DNA of 64,000 nt, from assembly GCA_008638375.1 (NCBI GenBank), contig CM018041.1, forward strand, positions 10,904,846-10,968,845, written 5' to 3'. The position numbers and the translations under genes are program-made. The notes under the pieces were generated by a model that made no database searches, had not been told where the DNA came from, and was given only the letters and a program-made list of their open reading frames with translations. This document shows positions 1-11,220 of the stretch, in pieces. Each line of letters begins with the position of its first letter. The first letter of the stretch is position 1. This DNA comes from Nyssa sinensis (Eukaryota; Streptophyta; Magnoliopsida; Cornales; Nyssaceae).

Positions 1-17
1 CGGGACCTTTGGCCTGC

Positions 18-105
18 TCTGATACTATGTGAAATTACCAACTCATCTAAAAGCTTAAGCTGTTAGAGAGGGTGTAACTTTATTATTATATTCTCTAACG
101 GGTAG
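18..105. repeat. Dispersed repeat of the 'tgatacCATGTtaaattac' type
   Basis: The stretch around ctctgatactatgtgaaatt followed by an aagcttaagctgttag-like block recurs in diverged form near 44646-44735 and 53284-53440. All three copies share the order: tgatac(c)atg motif, aaattac, aagcttaag-like block, then tta/ttat-rich sequence ending in ctctaac or similar. The parent element is not recognisable. Confidence 0.45.
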
Positions 106-320
106 AAAAACAGATTTAAGGCTATACACCGTTGCTTGGCAAGATTATAGTTTAGAGTTTACATGTTTAGGTGATTGATTACATATCCTTAACTAAGATC
201 AATTGTTGTTTTATGTTTATCTTATTTTAGAGCTCCTAGTGTGATTGTGTAATGATTCTTTCCTAATGCATGTGTCTAAACCTAGGTCTGATTGCCTGGG
301 CCTCTGTCCCCTATTCTTAC

Positions 321-392
321 TTTTAAATGAGAGGTGTGTTGGTTAAATTATTGTTTAATAGAGACATTTTGGTGAACTCAATAAAAGTGTAA
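321..392 (+). repeat. Left copy of a 72-bp direct repeat
   Basis: This stretch matches 4083-4157 in the same orientation at roughly 80% by eye. The best block is aactcaataaaagtgtaaaa, identical in both. The pair encloses the mosaic of captured gene fragments, so it may mark the ends of an old element. Confidence 0.55.
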
Positions 393-1841
393 AACACAAA
401 AGTTACTCTTTTGTTTTTTAAAGATACTTTTGTGCAATTTGAAAAAAAAAAATTCAAAACAAAAACAGTTATAAAAGTTTATCCACAGAAAGGGGGGGAT
501 GGAAAAGCTCTCCCAACAGCCATAAAACTTTCTTTGTAATGATATGATACTAATTATATTGTATATATGTACTAATTATAATATCACTCTTTCACCATAA
601 TGTCCGGATCTTAACCAATTAAACCTGATAATTAGAAGGTCAGAATTGAGAACTCTTGGAATACAATTTCAGAATATTTTCCCATCAAATGATCTGTTCA
701 TGGTTGTATAATTTCACATTTGTCTAGATGCAACTTTTGGGGAGAATGACTACTAACTTATGTTCAGAATTTCAGTTATCTCTCTTCTATGTTATGGTCT
801 TGCATAATAAATTCATGCAAATTATTTTATTTTATTTTATGTTATTTCTAAACATGAGTACATTATCCATATGATAAAAGGAATATACAGTAAAGCAACT
901 CCATTCAAAGAGAAGCCCTTTAAGAATGTGAGTGGGTGATACATAAGATAAAAACCTTTGAATTTTCAACACTTACTAAACTTAGTCATACATATTATTT
1001 CTTTTAAGAAAGATGGCCAAAGGTACTACTTTCATTTTACATGGAGTTTTGGAATGCCAAATAAAGATTTGCAGGAAAAGAATTTTGCAGGAAAAAAAAA
1101 ATAACATGGCTCGGGGGCTCCCTAGAGACCAGGAATAATACCTTTCGGAATTTCTCAAGAAGCAATATCTGAGTTGCCCTATGGATGGTTTAATACAATG
1201 TTCAACTAACATCCAAGTATCATTTATATCAACTATTTAGTCCCATATGCCGACAACCACAGTGTATACTCTCACCATCTAATAAATAGCTATAACATCC
1301 AAGTTTCTTGGGCATCTGCAATCCTCTTTTGGGTGATGTCATCTATTTCCCTCCTGATCTTTGTTATTTGCATTTCTAGCTCAGACTCTTTTTCAGATAT
1401 CTTAGCAGCGTTTTCCTTCAAAGGTTTTTTGTTTAGTTATAACATTATCTCAATTATCTTTAAAAACCTTACAGTCATAATTGCTTTATTGGGAAATTTG
1501 TTTGACATAGGAAACGTCACAAAGTCACCATTTGACATCATGAAGCTAATCAATCCTTATACAAAACTTATATGTTGCCAAATTAAATGCATGTTTTAAA
1601 AAAATCTTACAATTAATGGATTCAAGCTACTTGTTTGCTGAACATTGTGAGGAAATGTGTTTTCTAGTCCACTCTATGGCACTGTTGGATTGAGAGAAAT
1701 CAAGGGCTTTTGTAGAATTAAATCACATTTGCAATTAGAACCAGAGGAAATACTCAAGAGGGACAGACGGCAAAATTCACTTTTTTCCTGGAATAAAACT
1801 TTTTATCTTCTTATGCATCCTACAACTAATTAAATGTTTAT

Positions 1842-2174
1842 ATCCATCCTACAAGGAGCTGCATCAAGAGGATGCGGCTTCCTATCAATTGATCCATGGC
1901 TGACCAGGTCCTCGTCCTCAAGCTTAAGTATTGATTTTTCCTCTAATGACCCCATTTGTGGAACCAATGTCAGGTGCATTTCAAACTACACACACGAGCC
2001 TATATAAATCCATCCTACAAGGACCTGCATCAAGAGAATGTGTCTTCCTATGAATTAATCCATGGCTGACCAAGTCCTTATCCTCAGGCTTAAGTATTGA
2101 TCTTTCCTCTAATGACCCCATCTGTGGAACTGATGTCAGGTGCATTTCAAACTACACACACAAGCCCATATAAA
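1842..2174. repeat. Two-copy tandem duplication, 166-bp unit
   Basis: Unit 1 (1842-2007) and unit 2 (2008-2174) are collinear and about 88-90% alike. Both begin with atccatcctacaaggagctg-like sequence, contain catggctgacca and tgtcaggtgcatttcaaact, and end in a tataaat box. No coding potential was recognised. Confidence 0.8.
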
Positions 2175-2770
2175 TACTAATGGACATATTCTACAAGTTC
2201 CAAAACTCCTATTTGTTTCTAGGTAACGAAATTTTTTTGGGTCATCACGGAAGAATTGGCAGCAATAATTGGCATAATAAACAGGATGGAATGCTTATCA
2301 GGCTTTCTCCTCAATTTGCATTATCCTCTGCCTCTTCCACCCAGTTATTTTCAACAATGAGATGACTTACTGTTGGCAGGAGTGATTTGATAACAAACAA
2401 AGTTGCTAAATTATAAGTAAACTTTTGTGATTCTCGAGCAGAGGAAAGCCACACAGGCATAAGTTCTATCACCAAGAGAGTATCCAGACGCCAGAGACCA
2501 CCCCATCAGGGTATTTTATAATATTAAACCATGCAAAGCATCATATCTCATGGAGAAATATCTTTACTCTTTGTTTCTTGATTTCTTTTCCTACCACAAT
2601 TCTCAGCTGCTTCTTTTACATATACTTCCAACATGCAAAAACTAACCACTAACAAAATCGCTGACAGTGATCAGAACTATAGATATATATATATAGATGT
2701 ATAGATGTATATAGATATCAACGCATATAGAACAAATAAATGAAAAGAAAAAAGATAAAGGGAAACTTAC

Positions 2771-3150
2771 ATAACGGTGGAACATCAACACAGCCTTTTC
2801 AGCATCTTCAACAGTATTCATTGTCCCGAACCCGAACCCACGACTCCGATCTGTCTCCCTATTGTAAATAACCTACAAAACAAAAACCCAAAACAAACCA
2901 TACTGAAAAAATCAGAACCCCAGTTAAAATCCCATAATCATCAAATCCAAACATAAAAAATAAAATAAAATAAAGCAACCAACTTCGACAATCTAATCCA
3001 TGGACCTTTACCTCTGCAATCTCAACAACACCGGCCTGCTCGAAAAGATGAGCCAATTTCTCGCTTTCAACATCAAATGGCAAGTTTCCAACAAAAATCT
3101 TAGACCCATCATCGCCGCCGCTCTCTATGTCTTCCCCAGTGATACACATG
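2771..3150 (-). pseudogene. Fragment of a chloroplast-type RRM ribonucleoprotein gene (CP31-like), two exons
   Basis: The minus strand carries most of one RNA recognition motif in two exons. The first (about 3150 down to 3012) encodes the RNP2 motif [10 protein letters not shown] followed by [17 protein letters not shown]. The second (2872-2771) encodes [20 protein letters not shown] with RNP1 RGFGFGTM. The intron between them keeps a GTAAAG donor and a TTTTGTAG acceptor, and the second exon ends at an intact GTAAGT donor. In the family, such proteins (about 300 residues, a transit peptide and two RRMs) bind and stabilise or edit plastid transcripts. Here there is no transit peptide, no second RRM and no complete frame, so this is a fragment. 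Because it keeps its intron it was copied as genomic DNA, not cDNA. It lies next to two other unrelated fragments. Confidence 0.75.
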
Positions 3151-3273
3151 ATATGTGATGGCAGTATTAAATTAAGGAAAACAAGCTCCTTGCAAAACAA
3201 AAAACAAAAAGGGGAAAGAAAAAAATCACTCCATAAAACTGGCAGGGGAAAGATTTCTTACATACCTAGAATG

Positions 3274-3777
3274 CAGAAACTTTCAACCAAGGGAAAGGAA
3301 AGAATATTGAGCCACAATAGCAAGGGCATCAACTATCAAATTCTCTCAAACCCAGTATTCCTTGCTAAGGGAACTGTAATCGAAGACCTTTTTAAACCAG
3401 ATCGGGTTCTTATTGGGGAGAGAGACACCCCTGATGGGCAAAAGGCAATCAAAGCATTGAAAGAAGTTTATGCTCATTGGGTGCTTCAAGACAGAATACT
3501 TTGCACCAATCTTTGGTCAGCAGAGCTCTCAAAGCTAGCTGCCAATGCCTTGGCTCAGAGGATTTCATCCGTCAATGCCATGTCGGCTCTCTGTGAGGCA
3601 ACTGGGGCTGATGTTTCGCAGGTTTCCCATGCGGTTATTGGGCCCAAGTTCCTGAATTCTAGTGTTGGTTTTGGTGAGTCTCGTTTTCATGAGGACATTC
3701 TCAATTTGGTCTAGATTTGCGAGTGCAATGGCCTTCCTGAGGTTGCAAACTATTGGAAACAAGTCAGTAAGTTAAAT
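3274..3777 (+). pseudogene. UDP-glucose 6-dehydrogenase fragment
   Basis: The frame gives an unmistakable internal piece of plant UDP-glucose dehydrogenase, the cytosolic enzyme that oxidises UDP-glucose to UDP-glucuronate for cell-wall polysaccharides. Recognisable blocks are [59 protein letters not shown] and [20 protein letters not shown], then [12 protein letters not shown]. It corresponds to roughly the middle third of a protein of about 480 residues. The glycine-cysteine pair expected after GFG reads ESR, so the catalytic cysteine region is lost. An in-frame TAG at 3712-3714 follows ILNLV, and the match then resumes with ICECNGLPEVANYWKQ. The NAD-binding N-terminus and the C-terminus are absent. 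It is a dead fragment, on the opposite strand to the flanking RRM and PPR pieces. Confidence 0.88.
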
Positions 3778-4010
3778 GTCTTCTTCATCTCATCGATCAC
3801 TAAAAGTGCAGCATCGAGGGAATCCATCTCACAAAATGCTTTAACAACGGTACTATATGAACCCTGTCCGACTCAATCAACAATTTCCCCGGTAACTCAC
3901 GAAAAAATTCTTCAATTTTCTCGAACTTCTTCGAATTGACACAAGCGGCGAGGAGGGCATTAAAAGACATCACGGTGACATAATGCAGAAAGGGAAGAAA
4001 CTGGTGGTTT
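3778..4010 (-). pseudogene. Pentatricopeptide repeat (PPR) gene fragment, frameshifted
   Basis: On the minus strand a frame reads TVMSFNALLAACVNSKKFEK then IEEFFRELPGKLLIESD, which has the spacing of a PPR motif of the P class (organellar RNA-binding helical repeats). After a one-base shift near 3850 the match continues as VKAFCEMDSLDAALLVIDEM, the next repeat. Only about two repeats are present. It abuts the UDP-glucose dehydrogenase fragment head to head. The family call rests on the repeat pattern, so the parent gene is unknown. Confidence 0.7.
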
Positions 4011-4082
4011 GAATTGAAAAGAAAAAACTTGAACAGTCGTTACCGTTTGTATTAAAGAGAGAATACAGAGTGGGTTTTCCAA

Positions 4083-4157
4083 TTTTAAATAAGTGGTCTG
4101 TTGATTAAATTATTATTTAACAGCGACAATTTTAGCAACTCAATAAAAGTGTAAAAC
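4083..4157 (+). repeat. Right copy of the 72-bp direct repeat
   Basis: Same orientation as 321-392. It lies only about 8 bp outside the target-site duplication of the Tat retrotransposon, which therefore landed just beyond this repeat. Confidence 0.55.
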
Positions 4158-4165
4158 ATTATAAG

Positions 4166-4875
4166 TGATATACCACTATGTGATACACCAATCACTGCAT
4201 GACACGTGTAACTGTAGCTCAGCCATATAACCTATGCTCGGTCACCCAGTTCATGCTCGGCCGTATAACTTATGCTCGGTCACTCAGTTTATGTTCGGCC
4301 ATATAACTTATGCTCGGTTATTCAGTTCATGACTCAGCCGTATAACTGATGTGCACTCATGCAGTTCATGATCGGTCATATACCTCATCCTTCGGTCGAT
4401 CAAGGGCATAACCCATATGGACCAAGCTCATATTATCAAAGCAGGACTGCTCTCCTATAAAGCTAATGTATACAGATGCAAGTCTGCAGCACAACACATC
4501 AATGATCAGACCTTATCACCGCCTCAATGAGCACCGAGCAGGAAATAAGGAAACTGTCTCCAACAAGGAAACTGCCACACTGAGTTACCATATTCAACAA
4601 GGTAACTGATATCTCCGAAGATCCAATCCCTATATTCATGGCTCCAAATCCTAATCAACTTGGGAGAGTCATTGCCTATAAATTCAACCCTAAAGGTACG
4701 CTTTACTTTCATGCTCATTATTTAGCTTTCATTACAGTCCTTCAATTCAGTTTACTGACTTAAGCATCGGAGTGACTACCGCTGGAGCCAACCCGGTGGT
4801 CCTCTAATCTTCCGTTTCAAGTGTTTCGCAGGGAACCGAGCTTGAATCTCACGTGGGCCAAAAAGTGCAGCATCA
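4166..4875 (+). repeat. 5' LTR of the Tat element
   Basis: It begins TGATATACC and ends GCAGCATCA, directly before the tttggtgccgtctgtg motif typical of Tat-group primer sites. Its 3' partner is 13642-14350. A reverse-oriented relative is the solo LTR at 47612-48151. Confidence 0.95.
4215..4350 (+). repeat. 38-bp subrepeats in LTR U3
   Basis: The phrase tatgctcggt recurs at a 38-bp step (about 4233, 4271 and 4309), alternating with tcggccatataac-like blocks. The same array is in the 3' LTR at about 13690-13828. Repeated U3 motifs of this kind often hold promoter or enhancer sites, which is inference here. Confidence 0.65.
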
Positions 4876-4893
4876 GTTTGGTGCCGTCTGTGC
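4876..4893 (+). promoter_or_regulatory. Primer-binding region of the Tat element
   Basis: The sequence gtttggtgccgtctgtg starts right at the LTR end and matches the tttggcgccgtctgtgg signature common after Tat-group 5' LTRs. I cannot decide the tRNA by eye. Confidence 0.6.
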
Positions 4894-4953
4894 GAACGAC
4901 AATCACCAAGTGCTCTACTTACCCATAGCTCATCTTCCGTTTATCAAAGGATC

Positions 4954-6629
4954 ATGGCTCCCAACCTGCGACCCAGGAAGAATACTCAAAACCCTCATCC
5001 TCAACCGACAGCCGAACGAGGAAGAGGGCGAGTGACTGATCCCGTACAATAGGAGCTTGTCGAAACCAGGCGGCAGAACCAGTTGTTACGGGAACAGCTC
5101 CTGACCATGTCCAGGACCCTGGCGATGTTCACCCAGAATCATGAAACCAATCTCTAAAATCCACCCATTGCCACAAACACTCGAGAGGTGCAGCCCCCTA
5201 TGGCTGCCAATACTCATGGAGATCCCGAGCCATCGGCAGCAGCCGGCCGAGGAGTCCCTGCCTTTGTCCCAGAAGTCCATTATCGAAGCACCACCCAAAT
5301 CCCCATCCCTAGGGCCTCGGGAGTGAACCACGTTCCACAAGAGTCACCACCTCGAGTGGATCCTGCACCACCAGTGCAAGAGAATCAGAACTACCCCTCA
5401 ATAATGGGCCAAGATCAGCCTACTCATGTAGGCCTTGAAGTCACGAGACCTGCCTCGCACCAGCCCATCTTGCCAAGGGGGTCAATAAGAGCCGAGGAAG
5501 TTGCCGAATCAATGGACCGCATTGCCATTATAAGAGGTGCCCAGTATCCGGAACAGGACGAGCAGGCCAGACTGCTCGGGAGGTCGGCCACCCCTATTCA
5601 CTAATGCTATCATGGCTGAGGAAAGACCCAAGAAATTTATCGTCCCCAAATTCACCCCTTATGATGGGACTGGGGACTCGGGGGACCACCTCTCCCACTA
5701 CCAGCACACCATGGCTTTACACGGTACTTCTAATGCTTTTCTATGCCGAATGTTCGTGACCTAGCCTCAATGGTACCACCCTGAAGTGGTTCCACCACCT
5801 CCCGCCAAACTTAGTGTCTAGCTTCTATGAGCTCGGCAGGAGATTCCTGGACAGATTCATGACTAGTAGGAGGCTGAAGAAAGGGTCCAGAATTCCTGCT
5901 AAACATAAAGCAAACAAGGGAAGAATCACTCAGGGGGTATATAGCACGTTTCAACTGCCGAGCTCACCGAGGTGACAGACTGTAGCTCCGGTTTCCTAGT
6001 GGCTGCTCTGGCCGCTGGTCTTGCACAAGGAGGCTTTAGAGACTCCCTGACCAAAAATCCCCCTGTGGATATGGCAGTACTTATGGACCGGGCAAGGAAA
6101 TACATTAACTTGGAGGAGGCCAGGGACACTTCTAGAAAGGTCAAGGAACAAGCTCAGAAAGACGACCAGAAGAAAGATGGTCAGAAGAAGGACGACCAAA
6201 GGAAGGATACTAGCTCGGCTAGGAAAAGAGCCAGAAGCCTAGAAAAAAGGGGGGCCCCTAGAACCTCCTACAATTCTGGGCTAAGGGAATTCAACCACTT
6301 TACTCCTCTAAATACCTCTCCGTACAACATACTGAAGCAAGTAAGATCTCGAGAAAATCTGAGATGGCCAGAGCCTTTGAAAGGAGACCCCAGCTATCCG
6401 AGATCAAACCAAATACTGTGATTTTTACAAAGACCAAGGGCACACAACCAATACCTGCAAAGCTCTCAAGCATGAGATTGAGCAGCTAATAAGGAGAGGA
6501 CGACTACAAGAGTTCGTCAAGCAGGACAGAAGACAGAACCCCCGTGACGAACGACCCCAGCAGAGGAAGGCTGACCAGAAGCAAGAACAGAAAGAGGGTA
6601 GGAACGAGCCCCCACGACAGAACAACTAG
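4954..6629 (+). pseudogene. gag of the Tat element, disrupted
   Basis: The likely start is the ATG at 4954 (MAPNLRPRKN), 79 bp after the LTR. The frame is stopped by a TAG after DPVQ and by several later stops and shifts. Pieces in order: a basic N-terminus; a proline-rich region (5188-5604); the capsid start PKFTPYDGTGDSGDHLSHYQ (about 5650-5710); the capsid tail with ARKYINLEEA (about 6095); a lysine-aspartate run DDQKKDGQKKDDQ; then a degenerate nucleocapsid knuckle YCDFYKDQGHTTNTC near 6415-6460. It would have encoded the structural polyprotein of the virus-like particle. It is not functional. Confidence 0.85.
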
Positions 6630-9600
6630 GTGATCTTTGTCCTACACGCAGATTCCCCTGCAACAGGCACTTCTAACAGGTCAAGGAAACGTTATGCTCA
6701 GGAGGCCAGGTCTGCTCCCAACATCCTACAGGTCGCTAACTTGGAGAAAAGGTTAAAACCTGTGCCTGAAATCCAGTTTACGGATCACGACCTTATAGAG
6801 GTACATTGTCCTCACAGTGACGCCCTGGTCATCTCCCTCAAGATCGCCAACTTCGAAATCCGAAGAGTCCTTGTTGACACTGGGAGCTCGACTAACGTAC
6901 TGTTCTACGACCCCTTTAAGCATATGAAACTCGACCCCAATGACATTAAGGCCCACTAGTATAATCATGGCGGGCTTCGACGGAAACCTCAATACTCCAT
7001 TGGGAAGGGTCGATCTGGCCACAACTGCAGGCGAAGGGGACGGACAAAAGACCACGATAGCTGAGTACATGGTCCTAAAAGCCAAATCTCCCTACAACGT
7101 CATAATTGGGAGGCCCTGGCTACATAAGATAGGAGCAGTCATATCAACTCTCCACCAATGCCTGAAGTACGTGCACAATCAGACCGTCTACTCTATCAGA
7201 GGATGCCAACTGACCTCCCGAGAATGCCATGCCCTCGCACTCAAGGCCAAGGCCCCTAAATAGCAATTACTGCACGCCCGTGAGTACAAGGATGCAATCC
7301 ACCCTTGCTATCACGAGGCAAAAGACTGTCCCTCCAAGATCGACGAGCCACTAAGCCCCAGAGGAAGGGATAGCAAGGCCAAGCCTATAGGAGAACCTAT
7401 TAAAGTCCTGGTCAGCTCGGAAGATCAAGGGCGTTACCTGCAGATAGGTCCCGACCTGACGCGTACCGAGCAAGATGAGTTGGTCAAGTTCTTAAAGAAA
7501 AACCTCTCGGTGTTCGCCTGGGAAACAAGGGACATGGAGGGAATAAATCTCGACCTTATCACACACAGACTAATGGTGGATCCGGACCATCCACCAGTGA
7601 GACAAAAGAGAAGGCCACTCGCTCCAAAGCGACATCAGGTCATCAACAATGAAGTTCAAAGGTTGCTCAACGCCAACATGATACGAGAAGTATTTTATCC
7701 TGATTGGCTAGCCAACATTGTCCTGGTCAAAAAGAAGAATGGCAAGTGGAGAGTCTGTGTCGACTACACAGATCTCAACAAAGCATGCCCTAAAGATAGC
7801 TTTCCCCTTCCAAGGATAGATCAATTAGTCGATGCAACTGCAGGGCACGAGCTCATGAGCTTCATGGATGCCTATTCTGGGTACAACCAAATACAGATGC
7901 ATCCCCCCGACCAAGAGAAGACTTCATCATCACCGAACGAGGTCTCTATTGCTATAAAGTGCTGCCGTTCGGCCTGAAGAATGCCGGGGCTACATACCAA
8001 CGTCTCGTTAACAAGATGTTCAGCCCTCTAATCGGTAGTACTATGGAAGTCTATATTGATGATATGCTGGTCAAGAGCCTAAAGAAGAGCAGCTATCTCC
8101 AGCACCTAGCACAGACATTTGATATTCTCGAACAGTATAAAATGAAGCTCAATCCCTCGAAATACACCTTTGGTGTAACAAAAGGGAAGTTCCTGGGATA
8201 CATAGTCTCTCAGAGAGGTATAGAAGGGGACCCGACCCAAATCGGGGCTTTGATCGGACTAAAATCCCCAAAAACCAGGAAGGACATTCAAGCTCTGAAT
8301 GGCAGGATAGCAGCCCTTAGCAGATTTATTTCCAAGTTCACGGATCGTTGTCTACCATTCTTCAAGGCTCTGAAAGGTAACAAATCTTTACAATGGACTA
8401 ATGAATGCGAAAAATCCTTTCAGGAACTCAAAAGGTACCTAGCCTCGCCCGAGCTCTTGTCAAAACCAATCCAAGGGGAAAGGCTGCTTCTCTACCTTGC
8501 AGTCTCTGAGAACGCTGTCAGTTCGGTACTAGTCAGGCAGGACTGGAGCGTGCAGAGGCCCATCTTCTATATCAACAAGGCATTACTGGACACAGAGAAG
8601 AGGTACCCCGAGATTGAGAAACTAGCCCTTGCACTCATAGTATCTGCACGAAAGCTCAGACCCTACTTTCAAGCACATCCCATAGAAATTCCGACTGCTT
8701 ACCCACTGAAAACAGTCCTAAGAAAACCAGAAGTATCAGAACGACTGGTCAAATGGTCTGTGGAACTAGGGAAGTTCGATTTATCCTATGTTCCACGAGT
8801 CTCAATTAAAGGGCAGGCCTTGGCAGACTTCGTCGCAGAATTCACTCCCGCACTACTAAGCAAAGCACAACTCTGTGACGATATGGGAACTTGAAATTGT
8901 ATACTTGACGGGTCATCTACCGACCGAGGTGATGGAGCCGAGCTGGTACTACATTCTCCTGATGGGCTTACAACCGAAAGGGCAATTAGCTTGGGGTTCA
9001 GAGCCTCCAATAACGAAGCAGAATATGAGGCCCTTATCCTAGGGATGAAGCTAGCTTCAAGAATGCGAGGTGTAGAACCTCGAGGTATTCTCTGACTCCC
9101 AATTGGTGGTTAGCCAAGTTCAGGGAGAATACACTGTCAAGGACGAGAGAATGCTTCGATATTCGGAACTCGTCAATTTGTTGAAACATTCCTTCCGAGC
9201 ATTCTCGATCCAAAAAATAGAAAGAGGTCAAAACGGCAGAGCCGATGCCTTGGAAAACATGGCATCTCACATGAAGACAGGGGTGGATTCAACGATAAAA
9301 TTCTCTCACCAGCCGAGGCCTTAGCATCGAGGAAATCCAGGTCGCCCAAATTACAAAACAGCCTCAAAACTGGATGATTCCTATACTCCAGTACCTGGAA
9401 GAAGGGCTCCTCCCAGAAGACAAAAATAAAGCGAAAAGAGTCCGCATCATAGCAGCTCGGTATCTTGTCCTTAACGGAAGGCTCTACCGAAGATCTTACA
9501 CTCAACCATTGTTAAAATGCCTAGCACCCGAGGAGTCTCAGTACGTCCTAAGCAGAAATTCATGAAGGAATCTGTGGAAATCATAACGGAGGAAGAACCA

Positions 9601-10608
9601 TAGCACACCGAGCTCTAACTCAAGGCTACTACTGCCCTGGAATGCTGAAGGAAGCAAAGGAATACACTCGAAAGTGTGACAAATGCCAGAGGTTCACCCC
9701 TTATCAGCATCAGCCACAACATGAGCTCATCCCCATCACTAGCCCATGGCCCTTCGCGCAATGGAGAATGGACATCATAGGCCCATTGCCTAAAGCCACA
9801 CCGAACAGGAGATACCTATTGGTGGCTATTGACTACTTCTCAAAATGGGCTGAAGCAGAGCCACTAACTCGCATCACCGAAAAGGAGGTCCAGAATTTTA
9901 CTTGAAAAAATATAGTCTGCAGATTCGGCATAATCTCACGTAATCATCTCAAACAATAGCACACAATTTACTGGAAAAGTATTCAAGAAATTCTGCCAAG
10001 ACCTAAATATCAACTAGCACTTTTCCTCCCCTAGTCATCCTCAAGCGAACGGGCAAGCAGAAGTCACTAACCGAACAATCCTGGATGCTCTCAAGAAGAG
10101 ATTAGAAGAAGCTAAGGGAAAATGGGTCGAGGAACTCCCTGGGGCACTCTGGGCCTATAGAACAACCAGGAGAACTCCAACATCAGAAACTCCCTTCTCA
10201 CTCGCCTAGGGAACCGAGGCAGTAATCCCTGTTGAGATCGGTATGCCTACCCTAAGGACTGAAGCTTTCAACGAGGAGACCAATGACCAACAGCTCGCAG
10301 AAAACTTGGGTTTGCTCGAAGAAATGAGAGAGCAGGCCGTAATCAAAATGGAAGCATACCAGCGCAGGATGGTCAACCGCTCAAAAATTGGCCTCAGACC
10401 TGCCAGCTTTGAAGTCGGAGACCTCGTCCTAAGAAAGGTGTTTCAGAACACCAAGGATCCCACCATGGGGAAGTTATCACCTAACTGGGAGGGCCCCTAC
10501 AGAATTACCAAAACAGTAAGACCGACCACTTATTGGTTGGAAAACATGGATGGGAAACCTGTTCCCAGGCCTTGGAATATGGAGCATTTACGAAAGTATT
10601 ATCAATAA
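6630..10608 (+). pseudogene. pol of the Tat element (PR-RT-RH-INT), disrupted
   Basis: Domains in order: aspartic protease with LVDTGSSTNVLFYD (about 6872-6913); reverse transcriptase from 7480 with FVWE-like FAWETRD, RVCVDYTDLNKACPKDSFPL and the catalytic YIDDMLVKS (about 8054); RNase H with YLDGSST and NNEAEYEALILGM (about 8900-9055); integrase with the zinc-binding HEGICGNHNGG...CDKCQ block, MDIIGPLP (first catalytic Asp), [10 protein letters not shown] (catalytic Glu), and a C-terminal MGKLSPNWEGPYRI, ending at the TAA at 10606. Frames shift near 6955, 7965, 8894 and 9560, with stops near 9903 and 10207. The second integrase Asp reads Asn (SNNSTQF where the family has SDNGTQF), a G-to-A change. 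It is catalytically dead. Confidence 0.92.
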
Positions 10609-10648
10609 AGTAATTTTTTCATTTCAAAATATTCCGTGAAATATCTTA

Positions 10649-10797
10649 ATGCACAGACCTCAGGTCTGGTCCATCTCAATGCACAGACCTCAGGTCTGGT
10701 CCATCTCAATGCACAGACTTCACGTCTGGTCCATCTTCATGAACAGACCTCATGTCTGGTCCATCTTAATATACAAGCCTGATATTTGATCCATCAC
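10649..10797 (+). repeat. Five-copy 30-bp tandem array with hairpin units
   Basis: Units start at 10649, 10679, 10709, 10739 and 10769, with divergence rising toward the right. The first two units are identical. Each contains cagaccTCAggtctg, a 6-bp inverted repeat around a 3-base loop. It sits about 40 bp after the pol stop, between the sense pol and the antisense gene. Confidence 0.9.
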
Positions 10798-11220
10798 AGT
10801 ACACCAAACTATGTGTCTAAAGTTACAAACAGACAGAATAAATGCTCAGTCACACCGACCATCAAGAATCCATACAAAACAAGTCCCTTTGTTCGGCAAT
10901 CAAGCTCAAGTTTTGCTCTAAGTGATTAGAGTAACTGTTTCATACAAGTCTTTACGATTGGGTTATCATATGTTAGTTCGGAAGACAACCATGGTCGGTA
11001 AAAACAATACTTTGGATCCCGAGCAGGATTACTTATGTCAAAGTACAAAGTTTAAAAGCCGAAGCCCGTTTACACAAAACAAAACATTGATACATTTTGA
11101 GCAAAACACAAAAATCGCCAACATTCAAAGAAAAGTGAAGACAAAGCTCTAAAAATAAGATACTTTCATTAAGATGCAAACTCGGTTACAAGAAGGTGAA
11201 ACAGGACTACAAAAGTTTTT

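Larger units (their letters stand above)
1..2770. other. Gene-poor AT-rich DNA
   Basis: I see no convincing gene here. Open frames in this stretch are short and lack recognisable domains. It holds a dispersed repeat at its left edge, one copy of a 72-bp direct repeat, a two-copy 166-bp tandem duplication and a short TA-rich tract near 2685. Confidence 0.6.

Noticed and set aside
982..1212. 76-codon minus-strand frame
   Set aside because: No domain, no homology I recognise, low-complexity codon use, and it lies in repeat-bearing AT-rich DNA.
3274..3777. Functional UDP-glucose dehydrogenase gene
   Set aside because: Only the middle third is present, the catalytic cysteine region is changed and there is an in-frame TAG.
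10649..10797. CRISPR-like array
   Set aside because: The 30-bp units are contiguous with no unique spacers, inside a plant retrotransposon.
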